Assembly: GCF_900167095.1 (NCBI RefSeq) | Contig: NZ_FUXG01000015.1 | Span: 1 to 64,000 of the forward strand | DNA: 64,000 nucleotides | Direction: 5' to 3' | DNA from: Oceanospirillum multiglobuliferum | GTDB lineage: Bacteria; Pseudomonadota; Gammaproteobacteria; Pseudomonadales; Halomonadaceae | Shown: positions 40,937-50,040 of the stretch, in pieces | How positions within the stretch are numbered: position 1 is the stretch's first letter | Layout of the letters: the number at the start of each line of letters is the position of its first letter | The notes under the pieces: model-generated | Database searches by the model: none | The model's input: the letters and a program-made list of their open reading frames with translations, nothing else | What the model was told of the DNA's origin: nothing | Program-made: the position numbers and the translations under genes

Positions 40937-43601
40937 GCTTATTGAGCTCTTTTTCTACTGCAAAAAATATTTCTGGCTCAGATAAAACAACTAATATATC
41001 GCCATCCATAGAGTCATTCATCGCCATTTTTATTGCTAAAGATTGATCAGGCTCCAGCTGTATTTGGCTCAAAGCCACGCTTTGCTTTTCTAGTTCTTTA
41101 GAAAATGCTGTCAGCATATTTTGAACGGGATTATTTCCCTTATAGTCAATGGATTTTTCAACAAGCTTAGCATCACAACCTAGATAGAAATGGTTGAATG
41201 TTTTTGCAAGATAGGGTGCGCAAGCTGATAGGTGTGAGCGATGACGGTTACCCAGCTGTAAACACAGTACCCGTTTTTTTCCAGTAACTTCTAAGCTATC
41301 AATAGCCTGACATAATACCTTGACGCCATCAGCGTTATGTGCGAAATCAAGCAGGACTTTGAATGGATAGCCTTCAATAAAGTTGTATCGCCCAATATTA
41401 TGCAAAGGAGTATTAGTAAAAGACGCTAAGCCAACTTTAATATAGTTAAACTCTACACCTTGCGCCCAAGCCAAAGTCGCAGAGAATAGAGCATTCATTT
41501 CATTAAAGTACCATAATCCTTTCATCGTTGCAGGAATGCTATTCACTGACATAAGAGGCGTCTGAGTCGCACCCTCTGCGAATACAATCCAAAGCTCTCC
41601 TTTGTGTTGTGCTAGGAATGCAGCGCGATTACCTTTGTGGAGATGCTGTTGAATAGCTGTATTAGATGCACTTCTTGATACTAGAATTAGCTCAGGTTTG
41701 CTGATAAATTTCTCTGACAATTGAGCTTCATTTAAACAAAGAGCATCATCTGCGTTTACAATAATCGCATTTTGTGTTCGATGTAGCACACTAGCCTTTA
41801 GATTAGCCATCTCCTCTAAACTATTGATACCATCAACACCAATATGGTCATCTTGAATATTCAATAAAGCTGAGACTTGATACTGATCACAAGGATGACC
41901 AAAATACAAAAGCCCTTTTCTAGGAAGCTCAATTACAGCAGCCTCAACCACTGGGTCTCGTAGTAATATTTTAGCTCCCGGATGGCCTGAAAGATTCCGA
42001 TCTATAATTAAATCATTGTTAATCCAAACTCCATTGGTGGTACAAACACCACTTGTTTTACCAGAAGTTTTCCAAATATGGTGCAGCATTTTAGCAACGG
42101 TGCTTTTACCATTACTTCCAGTAATCGCGGCAACAGGTATGCGCGGCGATTGACCTTGAAATAGGGTGTCGAGTATCTCACTGTTGATATCGCGTTCAAG
42201 AGCAGAAAGCCAATGTGGCCTAAAGCCGGGTTGTGCGTTTACCTCAATAATTCCACCGCCTACATCTCGCCAAGACTGGCTAATATCTGGACATAGTAGA
42301 TCAATGCCAGCAATATCTAAGCCTATAATTCTAGCTGCTCGCTCAGCAATAAGGCGATTATCAGGGTGTACTTCGGCACTAACATCAATAGCGGTTCCCC
42401 CCGTGCTAATATTAGCTGTGCGTCGCAGATAGATTGACTGGCCTGCTTTAGGTATTTCATTCACCTTCAAGTTTTGCTCAGCTAAACAAGATTGAGCTTC
42501 TTCATCTAGAATTAGCCTCATTAAGAGGCTGCGTTTATCCTGCCCTCTTCGGCTATCTTGATTGGCAAGCTCTATTAATTGGGCTACTGTCGACTGCCCA
42601 TTACCAATCACAGATCCTGCAACTCTTTCTGTCGCAACTAGTAACTGCCCCTTAACAACTAAAAGACGGTAATCCTTACCTACAATGTGTTGCTCAACAA
42701 TAACTTCTTGGCTTAGCGCTTTGGCTGCTTTAAAAGCCTGCTCCAGTTGTACCTGATTCCTAATATTTGGCGTAATGCCAACACCTTGGTCTTGATTATT
42801 CGGTTTGACGACTACAGGCCAACCAAGTTGCTGTGCAACCTGAAGTGCTTCTGACCAAATGCTCACTAAACAAGTATTAGGTGTAGGTATGCCATTGGCT
42901 GATAAGATTGCAATTGTTTGCGCCTTGTTTCTAGCTAATCGAGTAGCGATAGTACTGGTTGACTCGGTAAAGCTACTGTCTAAACGTTTCTGCTGGGCAG
43001 CCCAGCCAATGTTTAACACCCCATGTTCGATATCAATAGGGTAGCGTTTATCCAATGCTGATAGTGCAAAGCGCAAAGTGTTAGGTAATAAACCTGCTGG
43101 CTGGACTTGGTTAAGCCAAGTGTTAAGTTCAGCTGAAAGTTTCTTTTGAACGGTTGTATTAGTTGTTTCTTGTGACCAGAGCAGTAAATGTTTTATAGCC
43201 AATGACAAGGCTGCTTTTAGCACCTCTTTTCGTTGCCAAGGCAGTGCAATAGCGACACGAGTGCTTGACGCCTCTAGAACTTCACCTTTGCCCACCGCAT
43301 CTCTAGCAAGGCGTTGAATGGCGATAGTTAAAGAAATCACTTGTTCTGCAAAAAAAAGTGCTCCGCTGCTTTTGGTGGAATAGGATGAGTCTGCTGACAC
43401 CAAACACCGCTCATCCATCGATTTATGGGTCTGTGCTCTACTGTGCATTGCACTTATATTTGCAGTAATTTGGGCTGCATTTTTAGGCCAGTTATGAAGA
43501 TCCGTATCAGTTGTTAGAATAGCAGTAGCAGTTGAGCCTGATAGTTTAGACTTAGCGCCGACATAAAAAAAAAGCGAGCTGAGATCTACATGAGAAAGCA
43601 T
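40926..43601 (-). CDS. Cyanophycin-synthetase-like protein (ATP-grasp plus Mur ligase)
   Basis: An 891-residue protein with the architecture of CphA. The N-terminal region (about 1-215) is divergent. The ATP-grasp domain (about 220-480) has VVVKPNNQDQGVGI, VEQHIVGKDYRLLVVKG, ANISTGGTAIDVS and IIEVNAQPGFRPH. The Mur-ligase domain (about 490-880) has the P-loop ITGSNGKSTVAKML (CphA1 usually GTNGKTT), a central region with LLNIQDDHIGVDGI, and LDFAHNADGV as the third Mur motif. Classical CphA polymerises Asp and Arg to cyanophycin. No cyanophycinase gene is in the window, and the flanking FemAB-like and second ATP-grasp genes are unusual, so the product may be a different peptide. It starts 29 bases after the cold-shock gene terminator. 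Confidence 0.8.
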   Translation of the reverse strand: MLSHVDLSSLFFYVGAKSKLSGSTATAILTTDTDLHNWPKNAAQITANISAMHSRAQTHKSMDERCLVSADSSYSTKSSGALFFAEQVISLTIAIQRLARDAVGKGEVLEASSTRVAIALPWQRKEVLKAALSLAIKHLLLWSQETTNTTVQKKLSAELNTWLNQVQPAGLLPNTLRFALSALDKRYPIDIEHGVLNIGWAAQQKRLDSSFTESTSTIATRLARNKAQTIAILSANGIPTPNTCLVSIWSEALQVAQQLGWPVVVKPNNQDQGVGITPNIRNQVQLEQAFKAAKALSQEVIVEQHIVGKDYRLLVVKGQLLVATERVAGSVIGNGQSTVAQLIELANQDSRRGQDKRSLLMRLILDEEAQSCLAEQNLKVNEIPKAGQSIYLRRTANISTGGTAIDVSAEVHPDNRLIAERAARIIGLDIAGIDLLCPDISQSWRDVGGGIIEVNAQPGFRPHWLSALERDINSEILDTLFQGQSPRIPVAAITGSNGKSTVAKMLHHIWKTSGKTSGVCTTNGVWINNDLIIDRNLSGHPGAKILLRDPVVEAAVIELPRKGLLYFGHPCDQYQVSALLNIQDDHIGVDGINSLEEMANLKASVLHRTQNAIIVNADDALCLNEAQLSEKFISKPELILVSRSASNTAIQQHLHKGNRAAFLAQHKGELWIVFAEGATQTPLMSVNSIPATMKGLWYFNEMNALFSATLAWAQGVEFNYIKVGLASFTNTPLHNIGRYNFIEGYPFKVLLDFAHNADGVKVLCQAIDSLEVTGKKRVLCLQLGNRHRSHLSACAPYLAKTFNHFYLGCDAKLVEKSIDYKGNNPVQNMLTAFSKELEKQSVALSQIQLEPDQSLAIKMAMNDSMDGDILVVLSEPEIFFAVEKELNKHES

Positions 43602-43624
43602 AAATACCCCAATAACTTAAATCA

Positions 43625-43661
43625 CAAAAAAGCCCGATCAATAGTATTAATTGATCGGGCT
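43625..43661 (-). terminator. Terminator after the cold-shock-domain gene
   Basis: 12-bp perfect stem AGCCCGATCAAT / ATTGATCGGGCT, loop AGTATTA; on the minus strand followed by TTTTTT. The CphA-like gene begins 30 bases beyond, so read-through may feed that operon. Confidence 0.85.
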
Positions 43662-43689
43662 ATTTAGAACAACAGCATACGGTATTGGA

Positions 43690-44124
43690 TTAACTGATAA
43701 CAGTTACATCCTCAGCCTGCATACCTTTGTCACTTTGCACTATGGCAAAACGAACGCGTTGCCCTTCAGCCAGTGAGCGATGTCCAGTTCCACGAATAGA
43801 GCGGAAATGAACAAAAACATCACCACCGGAGTCACGGGTAATAAAGCCAAACCCTTTTGAAACGTTAAACCACTTAACAGTGCCCATTTCACGGTCATCA
43901 TTTTCATCAATAACAATATTATTCGCAGGCTGCGGAGCCAACTGACCAACAATCGCAGCGCCAATAAAAGTGGTGATAAAAAACACAACAGCAGCACTAA
44001 TATAGTGGCCATTTGCCAATAAGCCCTGATCCGCAGCTCCAGTAACCACATCAAGAACAAACGGGGCAGGGATTGCCATAACCAAACCAATTAACACACA
44101 ACGAACAAATGAACTTTTGCTCAT
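43690..44124 (-). CDS. Membrane-anchored cold-shock-domain protein
   Basis: A 144-residue protein with two N-terminal membrane segments (about 7-28 and 41-62), a short acidic linker, and a complete C-terminal cold-shock domain (about 79-144). The RNA-binding motifs KGFGFI (RNP1) and VFVHF (RNP2) are intact. Ordinary CspA proteins are about 70 residues and soluble; a membrane hairpin would hold the RNA-binding domain at the inner membrane. Similar fusions are known in marine gammaproteobacteria. A long AT-rich 5' region upstream could be a cold-shock leader. It ends at a strong terminator. Confidence 0.85.
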   Translation of the reverse strand: MSKSSFVRCVLIGLVMAIPAPFVLDVVTGAADQGLLANGHYISAAVVFFITTFIGAAIVGQLAPQPANNIVIDENDDREMGTVKWFNVSKGFGFITRDSGGDVFVHFRSIRGTGHRSLAEGQRVRFAIVQSDKGMQAEDVTVIS

Positions 44125-44307
44125 ACTTACTCTCTCATATACGCTTCGTTATTATTAAAATTACTTCATAAACAAAGGAGTAGCAGCCAGATCTCCTTAT
44201 CTAGGCGGCGTCAACCCAAGGGCTGGGTGAGGCAAAAAATGAAGCAACTAACCGAAAAACAGGCATAAAAAACGACATCTTGCCCCTACTTTGCATAGTC
44301 TATTATA

Positions 44308-44321
44308 CAGAGCATGCTCTG
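44308..44321. promoter_or_regulatory. Perfect 14-bp palindrome between the cold-shock gene and slyX
   Basis: CAGAGCATGCTCTG, directly after a TATTAT -10-like element at 44301-44306, about 60 bases before slyX. It looks like an operator at a transcription start. Confidence 0.45.
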
Positions 44322-44382
44322 CACTTGAAGCCTATTGTGCAATTAAGCGTTATAATCTAGACAAAAGTCAGGAGTATCTCTC

Positions 44383-44622
44383 ATGAAGGATGAAAAAATG
44401 GAATATGGCGTTGAAGGCCGAATCGACGAGCTTGAAATTCGAGTTGCCTTTCAAGATGATGCTATTGATGCTTTGAATAAAGTAATCACGGCTCAAGATA
44501 AGCGTATCAAGCTACTGGAAGAGGCTATTCGCCATTTGTACCAAGAAGTAAAAGAGCGTCAACCTGCGGATGAAAGTTCTCAGGCTTTTAATCCTGTTAA
44601 TGAAGTACCACCACACTACTAA
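44383..44622 (+). CDS. slyX: SlyX family protein
   Basis: A 79-residue coiled-coil protein. The family pattern is clear: GRIDELEIRVAFQDDAIDAL, then a heptad helix VITAQDKRIKLLEEAIRHLY, and a short proline-containing tail. SlyX is widespread in gammaproteobacteria; its function is unknown. AGGAG precedes the ATG by 9 bases. Confidence 0.88.
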   Translation: MKDEKMEYGVEGRIDELEIRVAFQDDAIDALNKVITAQDKRIKLLEEAIRHLYQEVKERQPADESSQAFNPVNEVPPHY

Positions 44623-44708
44623 GGTTTAAAGCGGGCTTTCCCGCTACAAGCACTTTGTCTAACAGGCTATCTGCTGATAACTATTTAATATATAACCCTG
44701 GCAAAACA

Positions 44709-44752
44709 TAGGGTTTTCCCTAATATTTTTTGCAGCGCAGAAGCGTTATCAT
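44709..44752 (+). promoter_or_regulatory. Promoter of the Sel1 gene with the same palindromic operator as the adhesin
   Basis: TAGGG-TTTT-CCCTA (44709-44722), one base, a poor -35 (TATTTT), 17 bases, -10 TATCAT (44747-44752). The layout copies that of the adhesin promoter to within one base. Confidence 0.55.
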
Positions 44753-44802
44753 GGCCGCAATTTACAAAGCGTTACTTTTCTAGCTGTGGCCATATCCTAT
44801 CT

Positions 44803-45687
44803 ATGAATATTGTGTCTAAAATCACCATTGCTTTATGTTTGCTTACTGCGCCAATAGTCTCTAATGCTTCTTATATTGAAGGACAGCGTTACTATCAGCA
44901 GGAGCTTTACACTCATGCTTTAAATCTTTATCTAAAAGCAGCTGAAGCAGGTGATGTCAAAGCACAGGTTGCCGTGGCGCAGATGTATCTATCAGGTAAA
45001 GGCTTAGGCGGTTTGGTAGATGTTCCACAAGCTCTGCACTGGTTTAACAAAGCCTCAAAAGCTCAAGATAAAGTGGGTCAATATGGCCTAGGCATGCTTT
45101 ATTTTGAAGGTAAAGGGGTTGGTTTAGATCGAGTTGAAGCCCTGCATATTTTGTTAAGGTCAGCAGCACAAGGCTACGCACCTGCTCAGTATCAAGTGGG
45201 ACTGATGTATAAGAAAGGTTTAGGTAATGGCATTAATTATCAAAAAGCTGAACATTGGTTTACTTTGGCCTCACAGCAGCGACATGCGGAAGCTCAATAT
45301 CAACTAGGTTTGCTGTATGAAGATGGTAGTGGCGCGCGTCAAAATTACAAAAAGGCGTTGCAGTGGTACAAAGCCTCTGCTGAGCAGGGTTATACGAAAG
45401 CGCAAATGTCAGTGGCATTTCTATATTACTATGGTTTAGGGACTGAGGTTGATGAATCAATAGCGCTGCACTGGTTACAGAAGGCGGCCAATAAAGGTGT
45501 TGCGGTTGCACAATATAATATAGGCATTCTTTATGAAGGCTATCCAGCTAGAAAGCCTAATAAAGCAGCTGCATTACAATGGTATAAAGTTGCTTGTAGT
45601 AATCACTATGCCCGTGCTTGTGAGGCTTATAAAAAGGCTGAAACCAGTTATAAACGCCAGCTAGAGGTGGCGCTAAGTGATAGGTAA
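44803..45687 (+). CDS. Periplasmic Sel1-like repeat protein
   Basis: A 294-residue exported protein: signal peptide (cleavage probably after SNA near residue 23), then about seven Sel1-like repeats of 36 residues with the A-x-x-x-LG-x-x-Y pattern (AQYQLGLLYEDGSGARQNY, AQYNIGILYEG). Sel1 proteins act as protein-binding scaffolds in the periplasm. It is transcribed alone and ends at a bidirectional terminator. Its promoter carries the palindrome also found before the adhesin gene, so it may belong to the same regulon. No clear ribosome site precedes the ATG. Confidence 0.85.
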   Translation: MNIVSKITIALCLLTAPIVSNASYIEGQRYYQQELYTHALNLYLKAAEAGDVKAQVAVAQMYLSGKGLGGLVDVPQALHWFNKASKAQDKVGQYGLGMLYFEGKGVGLDRVEALHILLRSAAQGYAPAQYQVGLMYKKGLGNGINYQKAEHWFTLASQQRHAEAQYQLGLLYEDGSGARQNYKKALQWYKASAEQGYTKAQMSVAFLYYYGLGTEVDESIALHWLQKAANKGVAVAQYNIGILYEGYPARKPNKAAALQWYKVACSNHYARACEAYKKAETSYKRQLEVALSDR

Positions 45688-45705
45688 TTACTAAAACCTG
45701 ATAAT

Positions 45706-45745
45706 AAAAAGCCAATGTATTTCTTAATACATTGGCTTTTTTGTT
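45706..45745 (+). terminator. Bidirectional terminator between the Sel1 gene and gshA
   Basis: 16-bp perfect stem AAAAAGCCAATGTATT / AATACATTGGCTTTTT with loop TCTT; T-runs on both strands. Confidence 0.92.
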
Positions 45746-45767
45746 TTTACAATAATCTATTTTAGGC

Positions 45768-47336
45768 TCAACCTAAATTTGCCATGTAATTGGCCAGATA
45801 TTCTTCAAAACTGATTTGATCAGCAGCTTCAATATCAGCTTGTTGCTGAATTGAGGTTTCAGCCAATTGGCTAAACAGTGCCTGACGGGCTTTATCCATC
45901 TCAGTGTTATTGAGTTGTTCTGCCTGTGCTACGGCTTGTTGTAAGGCAAAAGGCACAAAGCCCCCTGCGGCTTGAATACCCGCTAATACCTGTGCGGAAG
46001 GTGTCAGTTCCGGTTGGTCAATCATCGGGCGGTATAGATCCAGTGCGTTTTGGTGTTCTGGTTGTTCCAAGCCTGAATCCAGTAGTGCGGCAACAGCTTG
46101 TAGCTGATCAAACAACTGATGGCTCCAAGCTTCGCGGCTGATTTCACCCTCTGGTGTGTGCAGCATTAAGTTGCTTTGACGACCAAAATTCACAATCTGA
46201 TGGTGGTTTACATCAAGTTGCTCACATTCGTCATCAGGAATCTGCGGGCTGTTTTCCAACAGGCAGAACAATAAAAAAGTATCGACAAAGCGCGCTTGGC
46301 TTTTGTTAATGCCGATTGCTTCAAATGGGTTCAGGTCGATACAGCGTACTTCGATATACTCTACACCACGCTTCAGTAGTGCTTCTGACGGACGCTCGCC
46401 AGATTTGGCAACACGTTTAGGGCGAATGTCGCTGTAATATTCGTTTTCGATCTGCAAAATATTGCTATTCAGCTGACGATATTCCTCACCTACCTTTACG
46501 CCGATCTCTGCATAAGGCTTGTGAGGGGTTTTAATCGCATGGCTTAGGGTGGTGACATAGTTGGTCAGCGAGTTGAAACAGATCTTCAAACTGGCTTGAG
46601 CATTGTTCTGATAACCCAAGCCGCTCATACGCAACGAAGTGGCATAAGGCAAATAAAGGGTTTCATCATCTAATGTTTCAAGCTGATGCTGTTTGCCTTC
46701 GACAAAGCTTTTATGAATTGCTGGAGAGGCGCCAAACAGATATAACAACAGCCAGCTATAACGGCGGAAGTTACGGATTAAGGCAAAGTACTGATTGGAT
46801 TTAAAGGTCTCAAGCGGCTGTTTGTCACCTTGTAGGTGTTGCAAGGCAGGCCAAAGCTGATCAGGTAATGAGAAGTTGTAATGCAAGCCCGCAATCGCCT
46901 GCATAATGCGACCATAACGATAAGACAAGCCGTTACGATACACCGTCTTCATGGTGCCTGTGTTCGAGCGGCCATACTGTGCAATTGGCACACTCTCATT
47001 GCCCTGTAACTTACATGGCATACTGGCAGGCCAGATCAGCTCATCTTGCAGATGACGATAACTGAAACGGTGCAGATCCTGCATAAAGGCCAAAGTATCA
47101 TCCAGTTTGCTAACCGCTGGTGTGATAAATTCCAATAGCGCTTCAGAATAGTCGGTGGTGATATGGGGGTTTGTCAGCGCAGAACCTAAGGCCTTTGGGT
47201 GCTCAGTTTGAGCAAGATCACCCTTGTGGGTAACCCTTAGCCCTTCTTTCTCTAATCCGCGTTGAATTTGATTAAAAAGGCCACGTTGAGCAACTGGCTG
47301 CAGGAACTGCAAGCGGTCATGAAGTGTGACTGACAA
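45768..47336 (-). CDS. gshA: Glutamate-cysteine ligase (proteobacterial type)
   Basis: A 522-residue enzyme joining glutamate and cysteine by a gamma bond, first step of glutathione synthesis. Family landmarks: QRGLEKEGLRV with the N-terminal glutamate metal ligand, LTNPHITTDYSEALLEFITP, IWPASMPC, YGRIMQAIAGLHYNFS and EVRCIDLNPFEAIGI. Full length. It lies 112 bases downstream of tex on the same strand and ends at a shared terminator. gshB is not in the window. Confidence 0.96.
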   Translation of the reverse strand: MSVTLHDRLQFLQPVAQRGLFNQIQRGLEKEGLRVTHKGDLAQTEHPKALGSALTNPHITTDYSEALLEFITPAVSKLDDTLAFMQDLHRFSYRHLQDELIWPASMPCKLQGNESVPIAQYGRSNTGTMKTVYRNGLSYRYGRIMQAIAGLHYNFSLPDQLWPALQHLQGDKQPLETFKSNQYFALIRNFRRYSWLLLYLFGASPAIHKSFVEGKQHQLETLDDETLYLPYATSLRMSGLGYQNNAQASLKICFNSLTNYVTTLSHAIKTPHKPYAEIGVKVGEEYRQLNSNILQIENEYYSDIRPKRVAKSGERPSEALLKRGVEYIEVRCIDLNPFEAIGINKSQARFVDTFLLFCLLENSPQIPDDECEQLDVNHHQIVNFGRQSNLMLHTPEGEISREAWSHQLFDQLQAVAALLDSGLEQPEHQNALDLYRPMIDQPELTPSAQVLAGIQAAGGFVPFALQQAVAQAEQLNNTEMDKARQALFSQLAETSIQQQADIEAADQISFEEYLANYMANLG

Positions 47337-47448
47337 GGTAAATCCCCTATGGTTACAACCGACAACCGCCGGTAATCTGAGCCTGATCAGCCAATATGGG
47401 GGCGACTAATCAGGCTTCAAGTGGTGGCTAACATTTAGTGAGCATAAC

Positions 47449-49773
47449 TCACTTATTCTGTTTCTTCTGCGCTTGTGCTAACAACATACCCAAAGAACCT
47501 AATGCCCCTGAGTTTTTAGGTTCAGCTTTACTCTGATAGCTGTTTTGGCTGTTACGCTTACGGGGAGCTTCAGCACTGCTGCCACCTTTACTGGTTTGTG
47601 CAACAGGCTCATCATTTAAGCGCATCGATAGGGCAATTCGGCGACGCTGGGCGTCTACATCCAACACTTTTACGGTGACAATATCACCCGCTTTGACGAC
47701 GGTGCGCGGATCTTCAACAAAGCGATCTGCCAGTGCAGAAATATGCACTAAACCATCTTGGTGTACGCCAATATCTACAAAGGCACCAAAGTTGGTCACG
47801 TTAGTGACGGCACCCTCTAAGATCATACCAAGTTTAAGGTCGCTGATCTCTTCAACCCCTTCCATAAACTCTGCGGCTTTAAACTCAGGGCGTGGATCAC
47901 GACCCGGTTTATCCAGCTCTTGCAGAATATCGGTCACTGTGGGCAGACCAAAATGCTCATCGGTGTACTGGGTCGGATTCAAGGTTTTCAGAAACTCACT
48001 GTCACCAATCAGGCTCTCTAAACTACGCCCCGTTGTCGCTGCAATTTTCTTCACCACCGGATAAGCCTCGGGGTGAACCGCAGAAGCATCCAGTGGGTTT
48101 TTGCCGTTCATCACACGCAAGAAACCGGCACATTGCTCAAAGGCTTTTGGCCCTAAACGCGGCACCTCTAATAGGGCTTTACGGCTGTCAAAAGCGCCAT
48201 GAGTGTCACGATGGTTGATAATATTTTGCGCCAAGGTCGCATTTAAACCTGACACTCGGTTCAGCAACGCCACAGAGGCCATGTTCAGATCAACCCCTAC
48301 CGCGTTTACGCAATCTTCAACCACGGCATCAAGGCTACGCGCCAATTGGGTTTGTGATACATCATGCTGATATTGACCTACACCGATGGATTTAGGGTCA
48401 ATTTTCACTAACTCTGCCAATGGGTCTTGCAAACGACGGGCGATTGACACCGCGCCGCGAATACTCACATCTAGATCGGGGAACTCTTTGGCGGCCAGCT
48501 CAGAGGCGGAATACACTGAAGCTCCCGCTTCACTGACCATGATTTTGGCCACTTTGCGATCGGTGATCAGTTTCACCAGATCTGCTGCCAGTTTGTCGGT
48601 CTCACGGGATGCGGTGCCATTACCAATACTGATCAGATCAACATTGTGTTTCTGTACTAATTTTGCCAATACTGCCAGTGATTCATTCCACTGATTTTTG
48701 GGGACATGGGGATAAATTGTGGCATATTCCAGCAGTTTACCCGTGGCATCCACTACCGCCACTTTTACGCCAGTACGTAAACCGGGATCAAGACCTAATG
48801 TCGCCCTTGGCCCTGCAGGTGCCGCAAGCAATAGGTCTTTTAAGTTACCGGCGAATACTTTGATGGCTTCTGTTTCGGCTGCCTCGCGCAAGCGCCCCAT
48901 TAACTCGGTTTCCAGATGAGTGAGCAGCTTCACACGCCAAGTCCAACGCACCACCTCTTTTAACCAACTGTCTGCCGCACGACCTTGATCTTGAATGGCA
49001 AAGTGGTTGGCGATCATCTCTTCACAAGGGTGAACTTTGAGTTCTTCGCTATTGGGAATCACTAAGGCCAGTTGTAACGCCCCTTCGTTACGCCCCCTAA
49101 ACATGGCCAATGCACGGTGAGAGGGTGTGTTTTTAATCGCTTCGTTGTGAGCAAAGTAGTCGCTGAACTTCTCACCCGTTTGCTCTTGGCCCGTCACCAC
49201 GCGTGACTGTAACTCACCCTGTTGCCATAGGGTGTCACGCAAGCGTTGCAGCAGTTGCGCATCTTCGCTGAAGCGCTCCATCAAAATTTGTTTGGCGCCA
49301 TCTAATGCTGCTTTTACGTCAGTAATGCCTTGATCTGGGTTGAGATAAGATTCAGCAGTGCTGCTCGGATCAAGTTCTGGCTGAGAAAACAGCGTCTCGG
49401 CCAAAGGCTCTAAGCCTGCTTCCCGTGCGATTTGCGCTTTGGTACGGCGCTTGGGTTTATAGGGTAGGTAAAGGTCTTCTAAGCGAGTTTTGGTGTCCGC
49501 TTCTAAAATCTCTTTTTTCAACTCGTCGTTGAGTTTGCCTTGCTCTTCAATACTTTTTAAAACCGTAGTACGGCGATCTTCCAACTCGCGCAGATAACGC
49601 AAACGCTCTTCCAAGTTACGCAGTTGAGTGTCATCTAAGCCCCCTGTGACCTCTTTACGGTAACGGGAGATAAACGGCACTGTTGCGCCTTCATCTAATA
49701 AGGCAATGGCAGCACTGACCTGTGGATGACGAACGTTTAGTTCATTGGCGATTCGCTGGGAAATCAGTTCCAT
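47449..49773 (-). CDS. tex: Tex, RNA-binding transcription accessory protein
   Basis: A 774-residue protein with the whole Tex architecture: N-terminal helical domain ([34 protein letters not shown]), YqgF/RuvC-like domain ([18 protein letters not shown]), helix-hairpin-helix region ([18 protein letters not shown]) and a C-terminal S1 domain ([20 protein letters not shown] class), then a basic tail. I begin at ATG 49773 because it matches the family N-terminus; the frame continues to 49854 without a counterpart. Confidence 0.95.
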   Translation of the reverse strand: MELISQRIANELNVRHPQVSAAIALLDEGATVPFISRYRKEVTGGLDDTQLRNLEERLRYLRELEDRRTTVLKSIEEQGKLNDELKKEILEADTKTRLEDLYLPYKPKRRTKAQIAREAGLEPLAETLFSQPELDPSSTAESYLNPDQGITDVKAALDGAKQILMERFSEDAQLLQRLRDTLWQQGELQSRVVTGQEQTGEKFSDYFAHNEAIKNTPSHRALAMFRGRNEGALQLALVIPNSEELKVHPCEEMIANHFAIQDQGRAADSWLKEVVRWTWRVKLLTHLETELMGRLREAAETEAIKVFAGNLKDLLLAAPAGPRATLGLDPGLRTGVKVAVVDATGKLLEYATIYPHVPKNQWNESLAVLAKLVQKHNVDLISIGNGTASRETDKLAADLVKLITDRKVAKIMVSEAGASVYSASELAAKEFPDLDVSIRGAVSIARRLQDPLAELVKIDPKSIGVGQYQHDVSQTQLARSLDAVVEDCVNAVGVDLNMASVALLNRVSGLNATLAQNIINHRDTHGAFDSRKALLEVPRLGPKAFEQCAGFLRVMNGKNPLDASAVHPEAYPVVKKIAATTGRSLESLIGDSEFLKTLNPTQYTDEHFGLPTVTDILQELDKPGRDPRPEFKAAEFMEGVEEISDLKLGMILEGAVTNVTNFGAFVDIGVHQDGLVHISALADRFVEDPRTVVKAGDIVTVKVLDVDAQRRRIALSMRLNDEPVAQTSKGGSSAEAPRKRNSQNSYQSKAEPKNSGALGSLGMLLAQAQKKQNK

Positions 49774-49990
49774 GAGTGGATTCTCTAATCGGTAAATATC
49801 AATAGCGGTAGTCAGCTCAACAGAAAGGCAGAGTGTAAATGAAATAGACGGCACTGCCCTAAGAATAGATGCTGAATTCTATCTGGCTTTTTATACAGTA
49901 AAACAGTCGGTTAGGCAAAAAAATGACATAGAGGAAAAGACTGAGTGTATTGAGAGCGGGCATTCGAGAGTTGTAAAAAACATGCGTTAG

Positions 49991-50020
49991 AAACAACAAA
50001 GGCGGACAATGTCCGCCTTT
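49991..50020 (-). terminator. Terminator after pckA
   Basis: 10-bp stem AAAGGCGGAC / GTCCGCCTTT, loop AAT; on the minus strand followed by GTTTCT. Confidence 0.75.
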
Positions 50021-50040
50021 GCAGTGCCGAAATCAGAAGA

